Shown piece after piece: positions 38,931 to 47,664 of a stretch of DNA of 56,949 nt. The DNA is from a virus: the IMG/VR virus record IMGVR_UViG_3300044568_000318, positions 1 through 56,949 of that record. One strand, written 5' to 3'. Position numbers and translations under genes: made by a program. Position 1 is the first letter of the stretch; the number at the start of each line of letters is the position of its first letter. The notes beneath the pieces were generated by a model. That model was not told the origin of the DNA, did not search any database, and saw only the letters and a program-made list of their open reading frames with translations.

Positions 38931-39703
38931 TGGCTGACCGCACCTTCGCCTCCCTCGTGCCTCGGCTGAACCCCAGCGTGCCTGGGTGCCCTCAGCAGAC
39001 GATGTTGCAGTACATCCGGGACGCTGCGATCCGGGCGTGTGAGCGTTCGCTCATGTGGCGCTACCAAGTGCCGCTGTTCAACCTCCTGCCTGGGGTGCAC
39101 GAGTACACCTACAACAAGCCCATGAGCGCGGATGTGCACGTGCTCTTCGAGGCGCTGATGAACGACGAACCGCTGCAACGGCTGACGCTGGAGCAGGCAA
39201 TCGTGCAGTTCCCGAAGTGGGCGGACCTGTACAGCGGGGAGGATCCCTCGGTTGTGTGGAGCCTGACGCCTCCTGGCGTGTTCAACGGGCAGCAGTACAA
39301 CGAGCAGTTGTTCAACGGCGGGTCAGGGTACGTCCTGCCGGACGCCATCGTCGCTGATGGTTCACAACCTCAGGCTGTCTGTCAGGTCAACCCGGACAAG
39401 TTCATCGTCCTGCCGTTGCCGGACGCGGAGCGCACCTACCGGATGCGCATGTTCGTGGCCCTCAAGCCCAAGCGCACGGCCACGGGGATGGATGAGGTGG
39501 CGTTCGGAGAACTGGAAGATGTCATCCTTCATGGTGCGCTGCAACATCTGCTGGTCCTTCCGAATGTTCATTGGTCGGATCGTGAGCTTGCTGCGTACCA
39601 CGCGAAGCAGTACACCTTCCACCTTGCCGAGCGCCGTGCCCGCGCCAACCTGGGCAACATGCGGGGTACCCTGCTTGCCCGATTCCCCGGATTCGGAGTG
39701 TGA
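38930..39703 (+). CDS. Tail/adaptor structural protein
   Basis: A 257-residue protein from MADRTFASLVPRLNPSVPGC. It has helical N-terminal repeats with CPQQTMLQYIRDAAIRACE, a beta-rich middle and a helical end (YHAKQYTFHLAERRARANL). The order after the DUF6682-like gene is conserved in podovirus-like genomes and fits a head-tail connector or tail-tube-base protein. The stop is followed one base later by the next start. Confidence 0.8.
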   Translation: MADRTFASLVPRLNPSVPGCPQQTMLQYIRDAAIRACERSLMWRYQVPLFNLLPGVHEYTYNKPMSADVHVLFEALMNDEPLQRLTLEQAIVQFPKWADLYSGEDPSVVWSLTPPGVFNGQQYNEQLFNGGSGYVLPDAIVADGSQPQAVCQVNPDKFIVLPLPDAERTYRMRMFVALKPKRTATGMDEVAFGELEDVILHGALQHLLVLPNVHWSDRELAAYHAKQYTFHLAERRARANLGNMRGTLLARFPGFGV

Positions 39704-39704
39704 G

Positions 39705-40025
39705 ATGGCCCTCAAGATCACCAACAACGCCTTTGCCACTGTCCCTGCGGCAGTGACGAGCATCCAGACCTCTCTCACGGTCACTACGGGCCAGGGTGCC
39801 CGGTTCCCGTCGCTCGGTGGGTCGGACTACTTCTATGCCACGCTGGTCGATGTCAGTGGCAACTACGAGATCGTCAAGGTCACGGCACGCACAGATGACG
39901 TGATGACCATCGTCCGAGGACAGGAGAGCACCCTGGCTATTCCGTTCCCCGCCAACAGCCGCCTTGAGTTGCGCGTCACGGCGGAGAACATCGACATCAA
40001 CAACCAGGACGTGCTGCTCCTATGA
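39705..40025 (+). CDS. Beta-rich virion protein, paralog A
   Basis: A 106-residue protein (MALKITNNAFATVPAAVTS...). The segment TTGQGARFPSLGGSDYFYAT, then VDVSGNYEIVKVTAR and MTIVRGQES, is repeated nearly the same in the next gene, so the two arose by tandem duplication. The pattern is typical of fibre-attachment or base proteins of podoviruses. ATGA overlap with the next gene. Confidence 0.82.
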   Translation: MALKITNNAFATVPAAVTSIQTSLTVTTGQGARFPSLGGSDYFYATLVDVSGNYEIVKVTARTDDVMTIVRGQESTLAIPFPANSRLELRVTAENIDINNQDVLLL

Positions 40026-40516
40026 CCGTCAAGCTCAAGAACAACGTCGTCGGCTACCTTGCCACGACGATCAACGCTTCCGACACCGGCATCGTCCTTC
40101 AGGCTGGCAACGGGGCGAACTTCCCGTCCCTTGGTGCGGGAGAGTACTTCTACGCCACGCTGGTGAGCACTGGCGGCACGCTTGAGGTCATCAAGGTCAC
40201 TGCCCGGGTGGGTGACACCATGACCGTCGTGCGAGCGCAGGAAGGCACCTCGGCAACGGGCTTCGCCGCTGGGTCGCGGCTGGAGCAGCGGGTCACTGCG
40301 CAGTCGGTCACAGACGCAATTCAGGACAACTACCGTAGTACGCCGTCTCCGTCTACCGGAACTGGCGCACAAACGGTGTTCTCGGTGGCGTCCCAGCCTG
40401 TCGCTGTGTTTGTCAACGGGGTCTATCAGAACCGGAATACCTATACCTATGCTTCCGGTGCTGTGACGTTCAGCCAAGCACCGCCAGTGACGGCTACCAT
40501 CGAGTTCGTCCTCTGA
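40022..40516 (+). CDS. Beta-rich virion protein, paralog B
   Basis: A 164-residue protein. Residues 1-95 parallel the previous gene (AGNGANFPSLGAGEYFYATL, then TLEVIKVTARVGDTMTVVRAQE). The C-terminal 65 residues add a fibre-like tail with QTVFSVASQPVAVFVNGVYQ. Likely a tail surface or adaptor protein for the spike that follows. Confidence 0.82.
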   Translation: MTVKLKNNVVGYLATTINASDTGIVLQAGNGANFPSLGAGEYFYATLVSTGGTLEVIKVTARVGDTMTVVRAQEGTSATGFAAGSRLEQRVTAQSVTDAIQDNYRSTPSPSTGTGAQTVFSVASQPVAVFVNGVYQNRNTYTYASGAVTFSQAPPVTATIEFVL

Positions 40517-40526
40517 GGAGTCTGAG

Positions 40527-41000
40527 ATGCTCAAGACTGTAGGCAATCCTTCTATTCGCGTTGGCGATCAGACGATCAACAACGGCGATCTCGTCATCGG
40601 GACGGCTGGGGACGGCGTCAACTTCACCGCCAACACCCCCGCAGCGGGGATGACGAGCCAGTTGCTGAACTGGTATGAGGAGGGGACTTGGACTGCCACA
40701 CTTGGGCCGGGGGTCACAGTCAATTCAGGTTCATGGGCTGCAACTGCGACTTACACGCGCATTGGTAGAACTGTGTTTTGGAATGTTGTGCAAACAAGCG
40801 GCAACATTTCTGCATCTGCGGGTGTGGAAATTTTTTCAGGGCTGCCCTTTGCTTCAGTTCGCGCATCGGCTTGCACATACACAAACTCCGCCGTCAGTTT
40901 AGCGGGTGTTGGATTAGCTGAAACAAACAGTAAAGTTTATGTTGCGGTTGCAATTACAAATCAAACCGCGTTGCGGTTCAGCGGCACCTACGAAGTTTAA
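40527..41000 (+). CDS. Fibre-like protein with mosaic composition
   Basis: A 157-residue protein. The N-terminal ~50 residues (MLKTVGNPSIRVGDQTINNG...) are GC-rich like the rest of the genome. From YEEGTWTATLGPG onward, codon use becomes AT-richer, and the sequence (YTRIGRTVFWNVVQTSGN) is the common C-terminal fibre domain. The join marks a recombination point. Probably a short fibre or spike chaperone. Confidence 0.8.
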   Translation: MLKTVGNPSIRVGDQTINNGDLVIGTAGDGVNFTANTPAAGMTSQLLNWYEEGTWTATLGPGVTVNSGSWAATATYTRIGRTVFWNVVQTSGNISASAGVEIFSGLPFASVRASACTYTNSAVSLAGVGLAETNSKVYVAVAITNQTALRFSGTYEV

Positions 41001-41009
41001 GGGGTCGTC

Positions 41010-42302
41010 ATGTCTCTGACAAAAGTAACATACTCAATGATTGATGCCAAGATCGCCAATGTGGTGGATTTTGGTGCTGATCCAACTGGTGTTGCCGATT
41101 CGACGGCAGCAATACAGGCCGCGCTAAACGCAGAACTGAACGTCTATATTCCGCCGTCAACCAGCGTTGCATTCAAAATCACTGCGCCTTTAACCATACG
41201 GAATGGCACTACCATTTACATGGACGGTGCACGAATCACCAGCACAGTTGCCGGAATTTTTCGTTTACCTTCTGGCGGCAGGTCAACCATTTACGCTGCG
41301 AATGCCGTGTTGCAAACCGACACAACAACCGCAGGCGCTGCAATTGCTTTGGCCAGCGGAGCGACAACCGTCACAGAATCAAGAATTTACGGATTTCCGC
41401 TAATCATTCAAGCAAACAATCTCGTAGATAATGCGTCCCGTGGTATTGACATGCGCGGGTTTTATCGCTCGTATTTAGAAGTTGCGGTAAGTAACTTTTA
41501 CTACGGCGTTTATGCAGATGGTGATGCCGGCGCTACGTTTGCCACATACTACAACGTGCTGATGAAGCCGGACATTCGGTGCGGTCAGCAAGGCTATGCT
41601 ATTTGGCTGACCAATCTATGCAATGCGTTCACAATTGTCGGTGTCAACATCAACGGTGGCGGCGTGGGGTACGGCGGCATCGTGATTGAGGATTCTGACG
41701 CTAACTCTATTGTTGGCGGGTATCTGGAGAATTTTGCCGCAAATGCCAGTTCGTTTGGTATTTCACTGATTGATTCTAGCGGCATAAACATTTCCGGTGT
41801 AACGTTGGATCAATCTGCTGGCGATCTTACGGCTAACTACGCTTTGAGGTTACTGGGTACAACTGGTGGTTGTTCAATCATCAACCCGCAATTTGCAGGC
41901 TCGTGGAATGACACAACTCGACTGCTACTGAACGCAGCGTCCGGAAAAAATTCGTTTATTGGCAACGGTTATACCAACGTGTTTGCGCTGGGGCAGACAG
42001 GCGCAAGTTTGACCAGCGAAGGGGCATTTCTTGGGCAAACAACCATCACTACAACTAGCGGTAGTACCACTTACCCGTCGGTCAAAACATTCCGCTCAAA
42101 TGAAGGGTTGCTGGTTGAAAACTATGTAGATGTTGGCGGCGCTTCTACGCTGTACCCCGGCATCTACATTGGCACAGGCTCCCCCGAAGGCGTGTATACC
42201 GCTGTTGCCGGCTCAATTTATTTGCGAAAAGATGGCGGTTCTGGCACGTCCTTTTACGTTAAGCAAACCGCGTCTGGTAACACAGGGTGGGCTGCCAAAT
42301 GA
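41010..42302 (+). CDS. Tail spike protein 2 (pectate-lyase-like beta-helix)
   Basis: A 430-residue protein starting MSLTKVTYSMIDAKIANVVD. VVDFGADPTGVADSTAAIQAA is the standard N-terminal motif of the right-handed beta-helix pectate-lyase-3 fold. Many short beta rungs with Asn/Gly turns follow. Compared with the genome it is rich in A/T codons (AAT, TTT, ATT), pointing to acquisition from another source. It probably binds host surface sugar, with possible depolymerase activity. Confidence 0.88.
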   Translation: MSLTKVTYSMIDAKIANVVDFGADPTGVADSTAAIQAALNAELNVYIPPSTSVAFKITAPLTIRNGTTIYMDGARITSTVAGIFRLPSGGRSTIYAANAVLQTDTTTAGAAIALASGATTVTESRIYGFPLIIQANNLVDNASRGIDMRGFYRSYLEVAVSNFYYGVYADGDAGATFATYYNVLMKPDIRCGQQGYAIWLTNLCNAFTIVGVNINGGGVGYGGIVIEDSDANSIVGGYLENFAANASSFGISLIDSSGINISGVTLDQSAGDLTANYALRLLGTTGGCSIINPQFAGSWNDTTRLLLNAASGKNSFIGNGYTNVFALGQTGASLTSEGAFLGQTTITTTSGSTTYPSVKTFRSNEGLLVENYVDVGGASTLYPGIYIGTGSPEGVYTAVAGSIYLRKDGGSGTSFYVKQTASGNTGWAAK

Positions 42303-42394
42303 TTGGCCCGCACCTTCTCAACACACAATCCCAAACCCGTACTGGCCCGGTAGACCAGTGCGCAACTTGAGCAACCAAACACCGGAACAAAATC

Positions 42395-42451
42395 ATGGCC
42401 ACCAACAGCCAAATCCCCTTCTCTCCCCAAGGCCCCACCATCGGAGACTGA
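42395..42451 (+). pseudogene. Truncated remnant of a phage structural gene
   Basis: An 18-codon frame (MATNSQIPFSPQGPTIGD) ending just before the start of the next gene. Its FSPQGPTI corresponds to FSPTGLTV at the start of the neighbouring protein, so it appears to be the left-over N-terminus of a homologous gene cut by the import of the upstream low-GC spike module. A functional leader peptide is the alternative. Confidence 0.55.
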
Positions 42452-42452
42452 G

Positions 42453-42785
42453 ATGGATGTCAATGCTTTCAGCCCCACCGGACTCACGGTGTCGTTCACT
42501 GCCGCCAACACTGTACCAACGTCGGCACAGGCAGCTTCGTCCGCGCCTACAACTCGTCCTGCACGGCAATACCGTGTGGTGAACTCCGGGGACGTGCTTG
42601 TCCTACTCGGAGTGGGTGTCGACGACACCGCTGCCAAGGCTGCCGCAGCATCTATTGCCGCAGGCGCAGTTCCTCTCGTCCCCGGAGCAGTCGAGATTCT
42701 CGGCTTCCCCGCTGGGTCTTTCTTCACCGGCAAGACTGCTTCCGGTACGTCGGTGGTGTACGTCACCCCCGGTGAAGGTCTGTAA
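42453..42785 (+). CDS. Small virion-associated protein
   Basis: A 110-residue Ala/Thr-rich protein from MDVNAFSPTGLTVSFTAAN. Beta-type sequence (ARQYRVVNSGDVLVLLGVG) and an ending TSVVYVTPGEGL, as in small structural proteins near tail genes. The start follows a GGAGACTGAG site. The preceding 18-codon frame looks like a broken copy of the same family. Confidence 0.78.
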   Translation: MDVNAFSPTGLTVSFTAANTVPTSAQAASSAPTTRPARQYRVVNSGDVLVLLGVGVDDTAAKAAAASIAAGAVPLVPGAVEILGFPAGSFFTGKTASGTSVVYVTPGEGL

Positions 42786-42804
42786 CCGCAACTAGGAGGC
42801 CACC

Positions 42805-42945
42805 ATGCCTGGAATGATGATGAAGCAAGCCAAGAAGCCCATGTCCTACCAGAAGGGTGGGCCCGTGTTCAAGCCGTGTCCGCAGTGCCCGAACGCTGCG
42901 AAGTGCAAGGCAATGGGCAAGTGCATGTTGAAGGCCAAGAAGTGA
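42805..42945 (+). CDS. Small cysteine-rich protein (46 aa)
   Basis: ATG at 42805 behind a perfect AGGAGG five bases upstream. The short basic protein ends with CPQCPNAAKCKAMGKC, four cysteines in a zinc-knuckle-like spacing, then Lys. The stop overlaps the holin GTG start. Function unknown; it may regulate the lysis genes that follow. Confidence 0.78.
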   Translation: MPGMMMKQAKKPMSYQKGGPVFKPCPQCPNAAKCKAMGKCMLKAKK

Positions 42946-43343
42946 ATCCCCTGCTTCTCGGTCCCATCCTGGAGGTCGGCAAGACCCTCCTGGATCGTTT
43001 CGTCCCTGACCCCGAGGCGAAGCGGCAGGCCGAGGCCGACTTCCTGCGCATGGCGATGGAGGGGGAACTCAAGCAGACCATCGCCCAGTTGGAAATCAAC
43101 GCCAAGGAAGCTGCGCACCCCAGTACCTGGGTGGCTGGCTGGCGTCCGTACTTCGGCTGGGTGGGCGGCACTGCCTTCGCCTACGCGGGTATCATCAAGC
43201 CCCTCTTGACCTGGGTGGCTGCGATCAAGGGCTGGCCTGCACCTCCTGACATCGACACGGATTTCTTGTGGGTGGTCGTTTCGGGCCTGCTGGGTATTAG
43301 TGGGTTCAGGACAATGGAGAAGTTCAAGGGAGTGACCAAGTGA
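42942..43343 (+). CDS. Holin-like membrane protein (3TM type)
   Basis: A 133-residue protein with a GTG start overlapping the previous stop. The N-terminal helix carries PLLLGPILEVGKTLLDRF, then a charged helix. Two or three hydrophobic segments follow (WRPYFGWVGGTAFAYAGI, LLTWVAAI, FLWVVVSGLLGISGF). The layout is that of the 3TM holin family (first seen in gene-transfer agents). It precedes the M15 peptidase, so together they make the lysis cassette. Confidence 0.85.
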   Translation: MNPLLLGPILEVGKTLLDRFVPDPEAKRQAEADFLRMAMEGELKQTIAQLEINAKEAAHPSTWVAGWRPYFGWVGGTAFAYAGIIKPLLTWVAAIKGWPAPPDIDTDFLWVVVSGLLGISGFRTMEKFKGVTK

Positions 43344-43702
43344 ACTGGTCCGACTACCCCAACTTCTCCGAGGTCGAGTTCCGTTGTCGGCACTGCGGCA
43401 AGGCGGAGATGAAGCCGGAGTTCCTTGCCAAGTTGCAGGAGCTTCGGCTTGCGTACGGGCGTCCCATGAATGTCTCTTCCGGCTACCGCTGCCCGGACCA
43501 CCCCATCGAGAAGGCCAAGCCTGAGCCCGGTATGCACTCCACGGGGCTGGCAGCAGACGTTGCCGTCCTGGGTACCGATGCCTTCGAGATCGTGCGCCTG
43601 GGGCTGCAACTGGGCTTCACGGGCCTGGGTGTGCAGCAGAAGGGCACCGGCAGGTTCATCCACCTGGACATCCGCAAGACGCCAATGGTCTGGAGCTACT
43701 GA
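43340..43702 (+). CDS. Endolysin, M15-family zinc D-Ala-D-Ala peptidase
   Basis: A 120-residue protein with a GTG start in a GTGA overlap with the holin. It contains MNVSSGYRCPDHP, the MHSTGLAADV motif (SxHxxGxAxD, zinc His and Asp) and FIHLDIR (second His). These are the ligands of the peptidase M15_3 family. It cuts the peptide cross-links of the peptidoglycan at the end of infection. N-terminal CRHCG is an extra cysteine pair. No signal peptide, so it needs the holin. Confidence 0.93.
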   Translation: MNWSDYPNFSEVEFRCRHCGKAEMKPEFLAKLQELRLAYGRPMNVSSGYRCPDHPIEKAKPEPGMHSTGLAADVAVLGTDAFEIVRLGLQLGFTGLGVQQKGTGRFIHLDIRKTPMVWSY

Positions 43703-46122
43703 TGGCTGGCGTCAAGATCACCACGTTCCTCGGTACTGCGCCGAAGATCTCCCCTGAGTTGCTGCCCAACACGGCAGCGCAGATCGCATCGAACTGCAAA
43801 CTGTACTCAGGTGACCTGATCCCCTATCCGCAGCCTGTGGTGACCGCCAACACGGGCCGTGTCGGCACGATCAAGACGCTGTACGCCCTGCGCAACCCGA
43901 ACAACTCTGCTGACCTGAAGTGGCTGTCCTGGCTGACGAACGTGGACATCGTCACGTCCATCGAGACCGATACGGAAGAGCAGCGGTTCTACTACACCGG
44001 GGACGGCGTGCCGAAGGTGAGCACGTACGCCCTGGCTACGGCGTCGGCTCCGTATCCTGCGGGATACTACGACCTTGGTCTGCCGCTTCCTCCGGAGTCC
44101 GCCACGCTCACGACGACTGCGGCTACGTTCACGCAGAAGACCTCAGCGAGCTTCGCCCGAGACACGAGCAACATCGCCACCCTTGTCACGGGCACGGCGC
44201 ATGGACTGCGCACGGGCAACTCGGTCACGGTATCGGGGTTCTCGTTTCGCACCGGCACATACAACCAAGCAGGCACGACCACCATCACGGTGACGATCAC
44301 TGGTCACGGTCTGTCGAACGGAGCTACTGTCTCGCTGGACTTCACGTCTGGCACGGCGAACGACGGCTCCTTCGTTGTTAGCAACGTCGCGCTCAACACG
44401 TTCGACGTTGTTGCTACAACATCGGCTACCACGAGTGGCGATGTCCGGATGGACATCCGGAGTTTCAATGCGACCAACGTGGAGTGCACGGTGGTCAATG
44501 CGACGACGTTCACCTACTTCAGCCCAGGTCCGTCTGTAGCGACAACCACGTCGACGGATGGCAAGGTGGACCTCGGGGGGCTCACGCAGGCGCGTTCGTA
44601 CGTCTTCACGTGGTATACCCCCTGGGATGAGGAGTCCGTGGCCTCCAAGCCCTCAGACAACCTCTTCATCAAAGAAGGCATCACGGTCACGGTGAGCAAC
44701 CTGCCCACTGCTGCTCCTTCCGGCAGCAACTTCATCCGTGGTGTGCGGCTGTATCGGACGCTGGCGTCCGCCTCCGGTACCGAGTACTTCCTCCTCAAGA
44801 CGCTGTGGTTTCCCACGGCGCTTGCCAACGTCCAGCGCACGAGCAACGTCTCCAGGGTGCAGTTGGCGTTCCCACACAACTTCGCCATCGGAGACCGGTT
44901 CAAGATCAGCGGCTGCTCGGTGGCGTCGTTCGACATCACGGGCGGCATCGTCACCGACATCATCGACGACAATACGTTCGAGTACGCCCAGGCGGCTGCT
45001 GATGTCGCCAGTACTGTGGCTACGGGTACGCTGTACCACGATGTCTCTCAGAACCCGCCCACGACTGCGGCTCGGTACTGGGGTGATGCGACGTACGATT
45101 TCACCGACGACTTCGACTCTACGCTTCTGCTGGACATCCTGGGGTCCGACGAGTACGACCCGCCGCCCGACGACCTCAAGGGGTTGACGGCTATCCAGAA
45201 TCAGGTCCTCTGCGGGTTCGTGGGCAACAAGCTGTACTTCTCGGAAGTCGGTCGCCCACATGCGTGGCCCATCGGCTACGCCCAGACCATCGAGCATCAG
45301 ATCGTGGGCATTGCGCCCCTGGGTGGCTCCGCGCTGGTGATGACCGATGGCTACCCTTACGTGGTGCAGGGCTCGGACCCGGCGTCGTTGTCCGTCGCTC
45401 GCGTGGACGTGCTGTACCCATGCCTGAACAGTCGCAGCATCGTGGCGATGAACTACGGCGTCGTGTACTCCACGCACGACGGGCTGGCCGTGGCTTCCCC
45501 CGGTGGTACCCAACTGATCACGCGGCTGCTGTACAACAACGACACGTGGCAGACTGAACTCAACCCCTCGACGATTGTGGCTGAGTACTACGGAGACGCC
45601 TACTTCGCCTCGCATTCGGCGGGGTCGTTCGTCTTCGAGCGTGATGAGCGCGTGGGCGGGTACTTCGTCGACACTCCATACATCTTCACCGCTTCCTGGT
45701 ACGACAGTGTCACGGGCAAGCTGTACTACGTCAGTGGGACCAACGGCGACATCTACGAGTGGGACAACCTCTCACAGCCTCCTGTCACGCAGGAGTGGAA
45801 GTCCAAGGTCATTGTCACTGCGAACATGATCAACCTGGGCGCAGCCCGCGTCATCGCTGACTACGCTGCCGAGACGGCTACCTGGGACTCGGTGTCCACG
45901 CAGTGGCAGAACACCACTGCGACGTGGAGCAGCGTCGACCCGGTGACGTTCAAGCTGTGGGTGGACAAGCAGCTTCTCTACACCACGACCGTGGCGGACA
46001 AGGACACGTTTCGCCTGCCCACCGGGTACCGGTCAGACACCTTCGAGGTGGGCGTGGAGAGCAACATCCGGGTGCGGGCAATTCACTTAGCTGAGACGGC
46101 CCTGGGTCTGCGGGAGGTCTGA
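43702..46122 (+). CDS. Large tail protein, nozzle/propeller type, with FCCH-like repeats
   Basis: An 806-residue protein starting at the ATG in TGATG with the endolysin stop. N-terminal LPNTAAQIASNCKLYSGDL is common to podovirus tail (gp10/gp12-like) proteins. Two or three repeats with TGTAHGLRTGNSVTVSG, ITGHGLSNGATVSL and FPHNFAIGDRFKISG resemble FCCH-type beta modules. The second half has propeller-like blades (QNQVLCGFVGNKLYFSEVG; SRSIVAMNYGVVYSTHDGL). It probably forms the tail nozzle or stabilises the portal exit. Function is inferred from architecture and position. Confidence 0.85.
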   Translation: MAGVKITTFLGTAPKISPELLPNTAAQIASNCKLYSGDLIPYPQPVVTANTGRVGTIKTLYALRNPNNSADLKWLSWLTNVDIVTSIETDTEEQRFYYTGDGVPKVSTYALATASAPYPAGYYDLGLPLPPESATLTTTAATFTQKTSASFARDTSNIATLVTGTAHGLRTGNSVTVSGFSFRTGTYNQAGTTTITVTITGHGLSNGATVSLDFTSGTANDGSFVVSNVALNTFDVVATTSATTSGDVRMDIRSFNATNVECTVVNATTFTYFSPGPSVATTTSTDGKVDLGGLTQARSYVFTWYTPWDEESVASKPSDNLFIKEGITVTVSNLPTAAPSGSNFIRGVRLYRTLASASGTEYFLLKTLWFPTALANVQRTSNVSRVQLAFPHNFAIGDRFKISGCSVASFDITGGIVTDIIDDNTFEYAQAAADVASTVATGTLYHDVSQNPPTTAARYWGDATYDFTDDFDSTLLLDILGSDEYDPPPDDLKGLTAIQNQVLCGFVGNKLYFSEVGRPHAWPIGYAQTIEHQIVGIAPLGGSALVMTDGYPYVVQGSDPASLSVARVDVLYPCLNSRSIVAMNYGVVYSTHDGLAVASPGGTQLITRLLYNNDTWQTELNPSTIVAEYYGDAYFASHSAGSFVFERDERVGGYFVDTPYIFTASWYDSVTGKLYYVSGTNGDIYEWDNLSQPPVTQEWKSKVIVTANMINLGAARVIADYAAETATWDSVSTQWQNTTATWSSVDPVTFKLWVDKQLLYTTTVADKDTFRLPTGYRSDTFEVGVESNIRVRAIHLAETALGLREV

Positions 46123-46472
46123 TGGCACGCCTGCCCAACTTCGCTGCGGTCCCCAACATCCCACTGAGTGACCTCAACAACTGGCAGTACTCCACGCTCA
46201 ACGCGCTCAAGGAGAACGTCGAACTGCTGACGGGTGCCCGGTCGGGTGGTGCACTGCGTGCGGTCACCAAGGCACAGATCACCGTGTCCGCCCCGGCTGC
46301 GCAGAACATGACGACCGTGACTGCGCAGGGGGTGGGGTATACCATCAGCGGTGTGAGTGTTCCGGCGCTTGACGACTACAACCAGCTTCTCTCCAACGTA
46401 CAGGTGCTTGCCAACGACGTGGCGTCCCTGCGGGCTACGGTCAACTCGCTCATCGCACAACTGAAGGCGTGA
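46122..46472 (+). CDS. Small tail-associated protein
   Basis: A 116-residue helical protein (MARLPNFAAVPNIPLSDLNN...) coupled by TGATG to the large tail gene. C-terminal heptad-like repeats (LLSNVQVLANDVASLRATVN) suggest a trimeric coiled coil, as in small fibre or tail-tip proteins. The N-terminal PLSDLNNWQYSTLNALKENV is a frequent motif in the same position in other podoviruses. Function not known. Confidence 0.8.
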   Translation: MARLPNFAAVPNIPLSDLNNWQYSTLNALKENVELLTGARSGGALRAVTKAQITVSAPAAQNMTTVTAQGVGYTISGVSVPALDDYNQLLSNVQVLANDVASLRATVNSLIAQLKA

Positions 46473-46474
46473 TC

Positions 46475-47242
46475 ATGAACTTCCTCACCCCCAACCCTGC
46501 GCCGACTACGTCGCTGGACCTGCCGCCCGCGCTTGCCAGCCTCATGTCGATGTCCACCACTCAGACGCCGGACATGACTGCCCAGGCTCCGATGACCCCT
46601 GTTGGGCTGAACACGGCCATGCCTGCACAACCCACGTTCATGCCGCAGTTCCAGGAGGGCGGCTCCGTGGAGCCCACGATGGCGGGACTGAACCCGCAGA
46701 TGCAGACCGGTGGCCCGATGGATGGGCAGATGCTGGAGATGCAGATCAACCAGTTCGCCAGTCAGCACCCGGAGCAGGTGCAGATGATGCAGCAGGCCAT
46801 CGCAGAGGTCATGCAGACCGGACAGTTGACCCCACAGGAACTCAACACTGTTGTCCAGTTGGCAACGGTCGCTGCGCAGAACCCGGAGATGTACCCCTAC
46901 GTACGCAAGTTCGCCATCCAGCAGGGCATCGCCACCGAGCAGGACCTACCCCCGCAGTACGACGAGGGGCTGGTGTTCATCCTGCTCCTGGTGGGGCGTG
47001 CAGTTCAGCGACAGATGGGTGGTGGTATGGGCGGCATGGAGCAGGAGGGCGAAGAGGACGATGAGTACGAACTCGAAGCCACTATCCCCACCATGAAGAA
47101 AGGCGGGGCGATGAAGAATCCTGACAGCAAGCCTGTACTTGCCATGCTGCATACGGGAGAATACGTCATCCCCGAACACATCGTCCGTGAAAAGGGGACC
47201 GCCTTCTTCGACCGCATGATCGGCAAGGATCAGATGAAATGA
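46475..47242 (+). CDS. Virion-associated protein, Met/Gln/Gly-rich
   Basis: A 255-residue protein from MNFLTPNPAPTTSLDLPPAL; a GTG at 46469 is an alternative. It is rich in Met, Gln and Pro, with an acidic middle (EQEGEEDDEYELE), and ends with VLAMLHTGEYVIPEHIVREK and FFDRMI, a motif found in phage proteins involved in virion or injection-complex assembly. Located at the start of the internal-virion-protein block. Confidence 0.78.
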   Translation: MNFLTPNPAPTTSLDLPPALASLMSMSTTQTPDMTAQAPMTPVGLNTAMPAQPTFMPQFQEGGSVEPTMAGLNPQMQTGGPMDGQMLEMQINQFASQHPEQVQMMQQAIAEVMQTGQLTPQELNTVVQLATVAAQNPEMYPYVRKFAIQQGIATEQDLPPQYDEGLVFILLLVGRAVQRQMGGGMGGMEQEGEEDDEYELEATIPTMKKGGAMKNPDSKPVLAMLHTGEYVIPEHIVREKGTAFFDRMIGKDQMK

Positions 47243-47664
47243 TGCAGATCGAGATGCTCACACCCGCACGGGTCACGGAGTTGTGGCCTGTGCTGGAGCC
47301 GTTGTTCACGGCTGCGTGTGAGGGCAACGAGATCGCCAAGGACGAACTCGAAGCAGGCGACATATACGTCCTTACACAAACTGACATGGCCGTTGTGTTC
47401 GTGGGCTTCGAAGGCGCTGACCCCGCCTGCATCATGGCGTTGCAGTTCAACACCACCAATGGTCGCAAGGGTGCGGACGTGATCGCTCTCGCAGGGCGCA
47501 ATCTCATGAAGTTCAAGGCTGCGTACTGGGATACGATCCTGGATTGGCTTCGTGCCAACGGTGTACAGTTCCTCGATGCCTACGCTCCTGATCGCCTTGC
47601 CCGCATCTACCGCAGCAAGTTCGGCTTCAACAAGTCCTGCTCGTACGTAAGGATGTCGCTATGA
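47239..47664 (+). CDS. GNAT-like (T7 gp13-like) internal protein
   Basis: A 141-residue protein (MMQIEMLTPARVTELWPVLE...). The sequence order of strand-helix, YVLTQTDMAVVFVGFEG and C-terminal YRSKFGFNKSC agrees with the GNAT acetyltransferase fold. In T7-like phages a GNAT-like protein (gp13) is an internal virion protein encoded before the ejection proteins, and the position here is the same. Enzyme activity is not certain; the acetyl-CoA loop is not clear. Confidence 0.8.
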   Translation: MMQIEMLTPARVTELWPVLEPLFTAACEGNEIAKDELEAGDIYVLTQTDMAVVFVGFEGADPACIMALQFNTTNGRKGADVIALAGRNLMKFKAAYWDTILDWLRANGVQFLDAYAPDRLARIYRSKFGFNKSCSYVRMSL

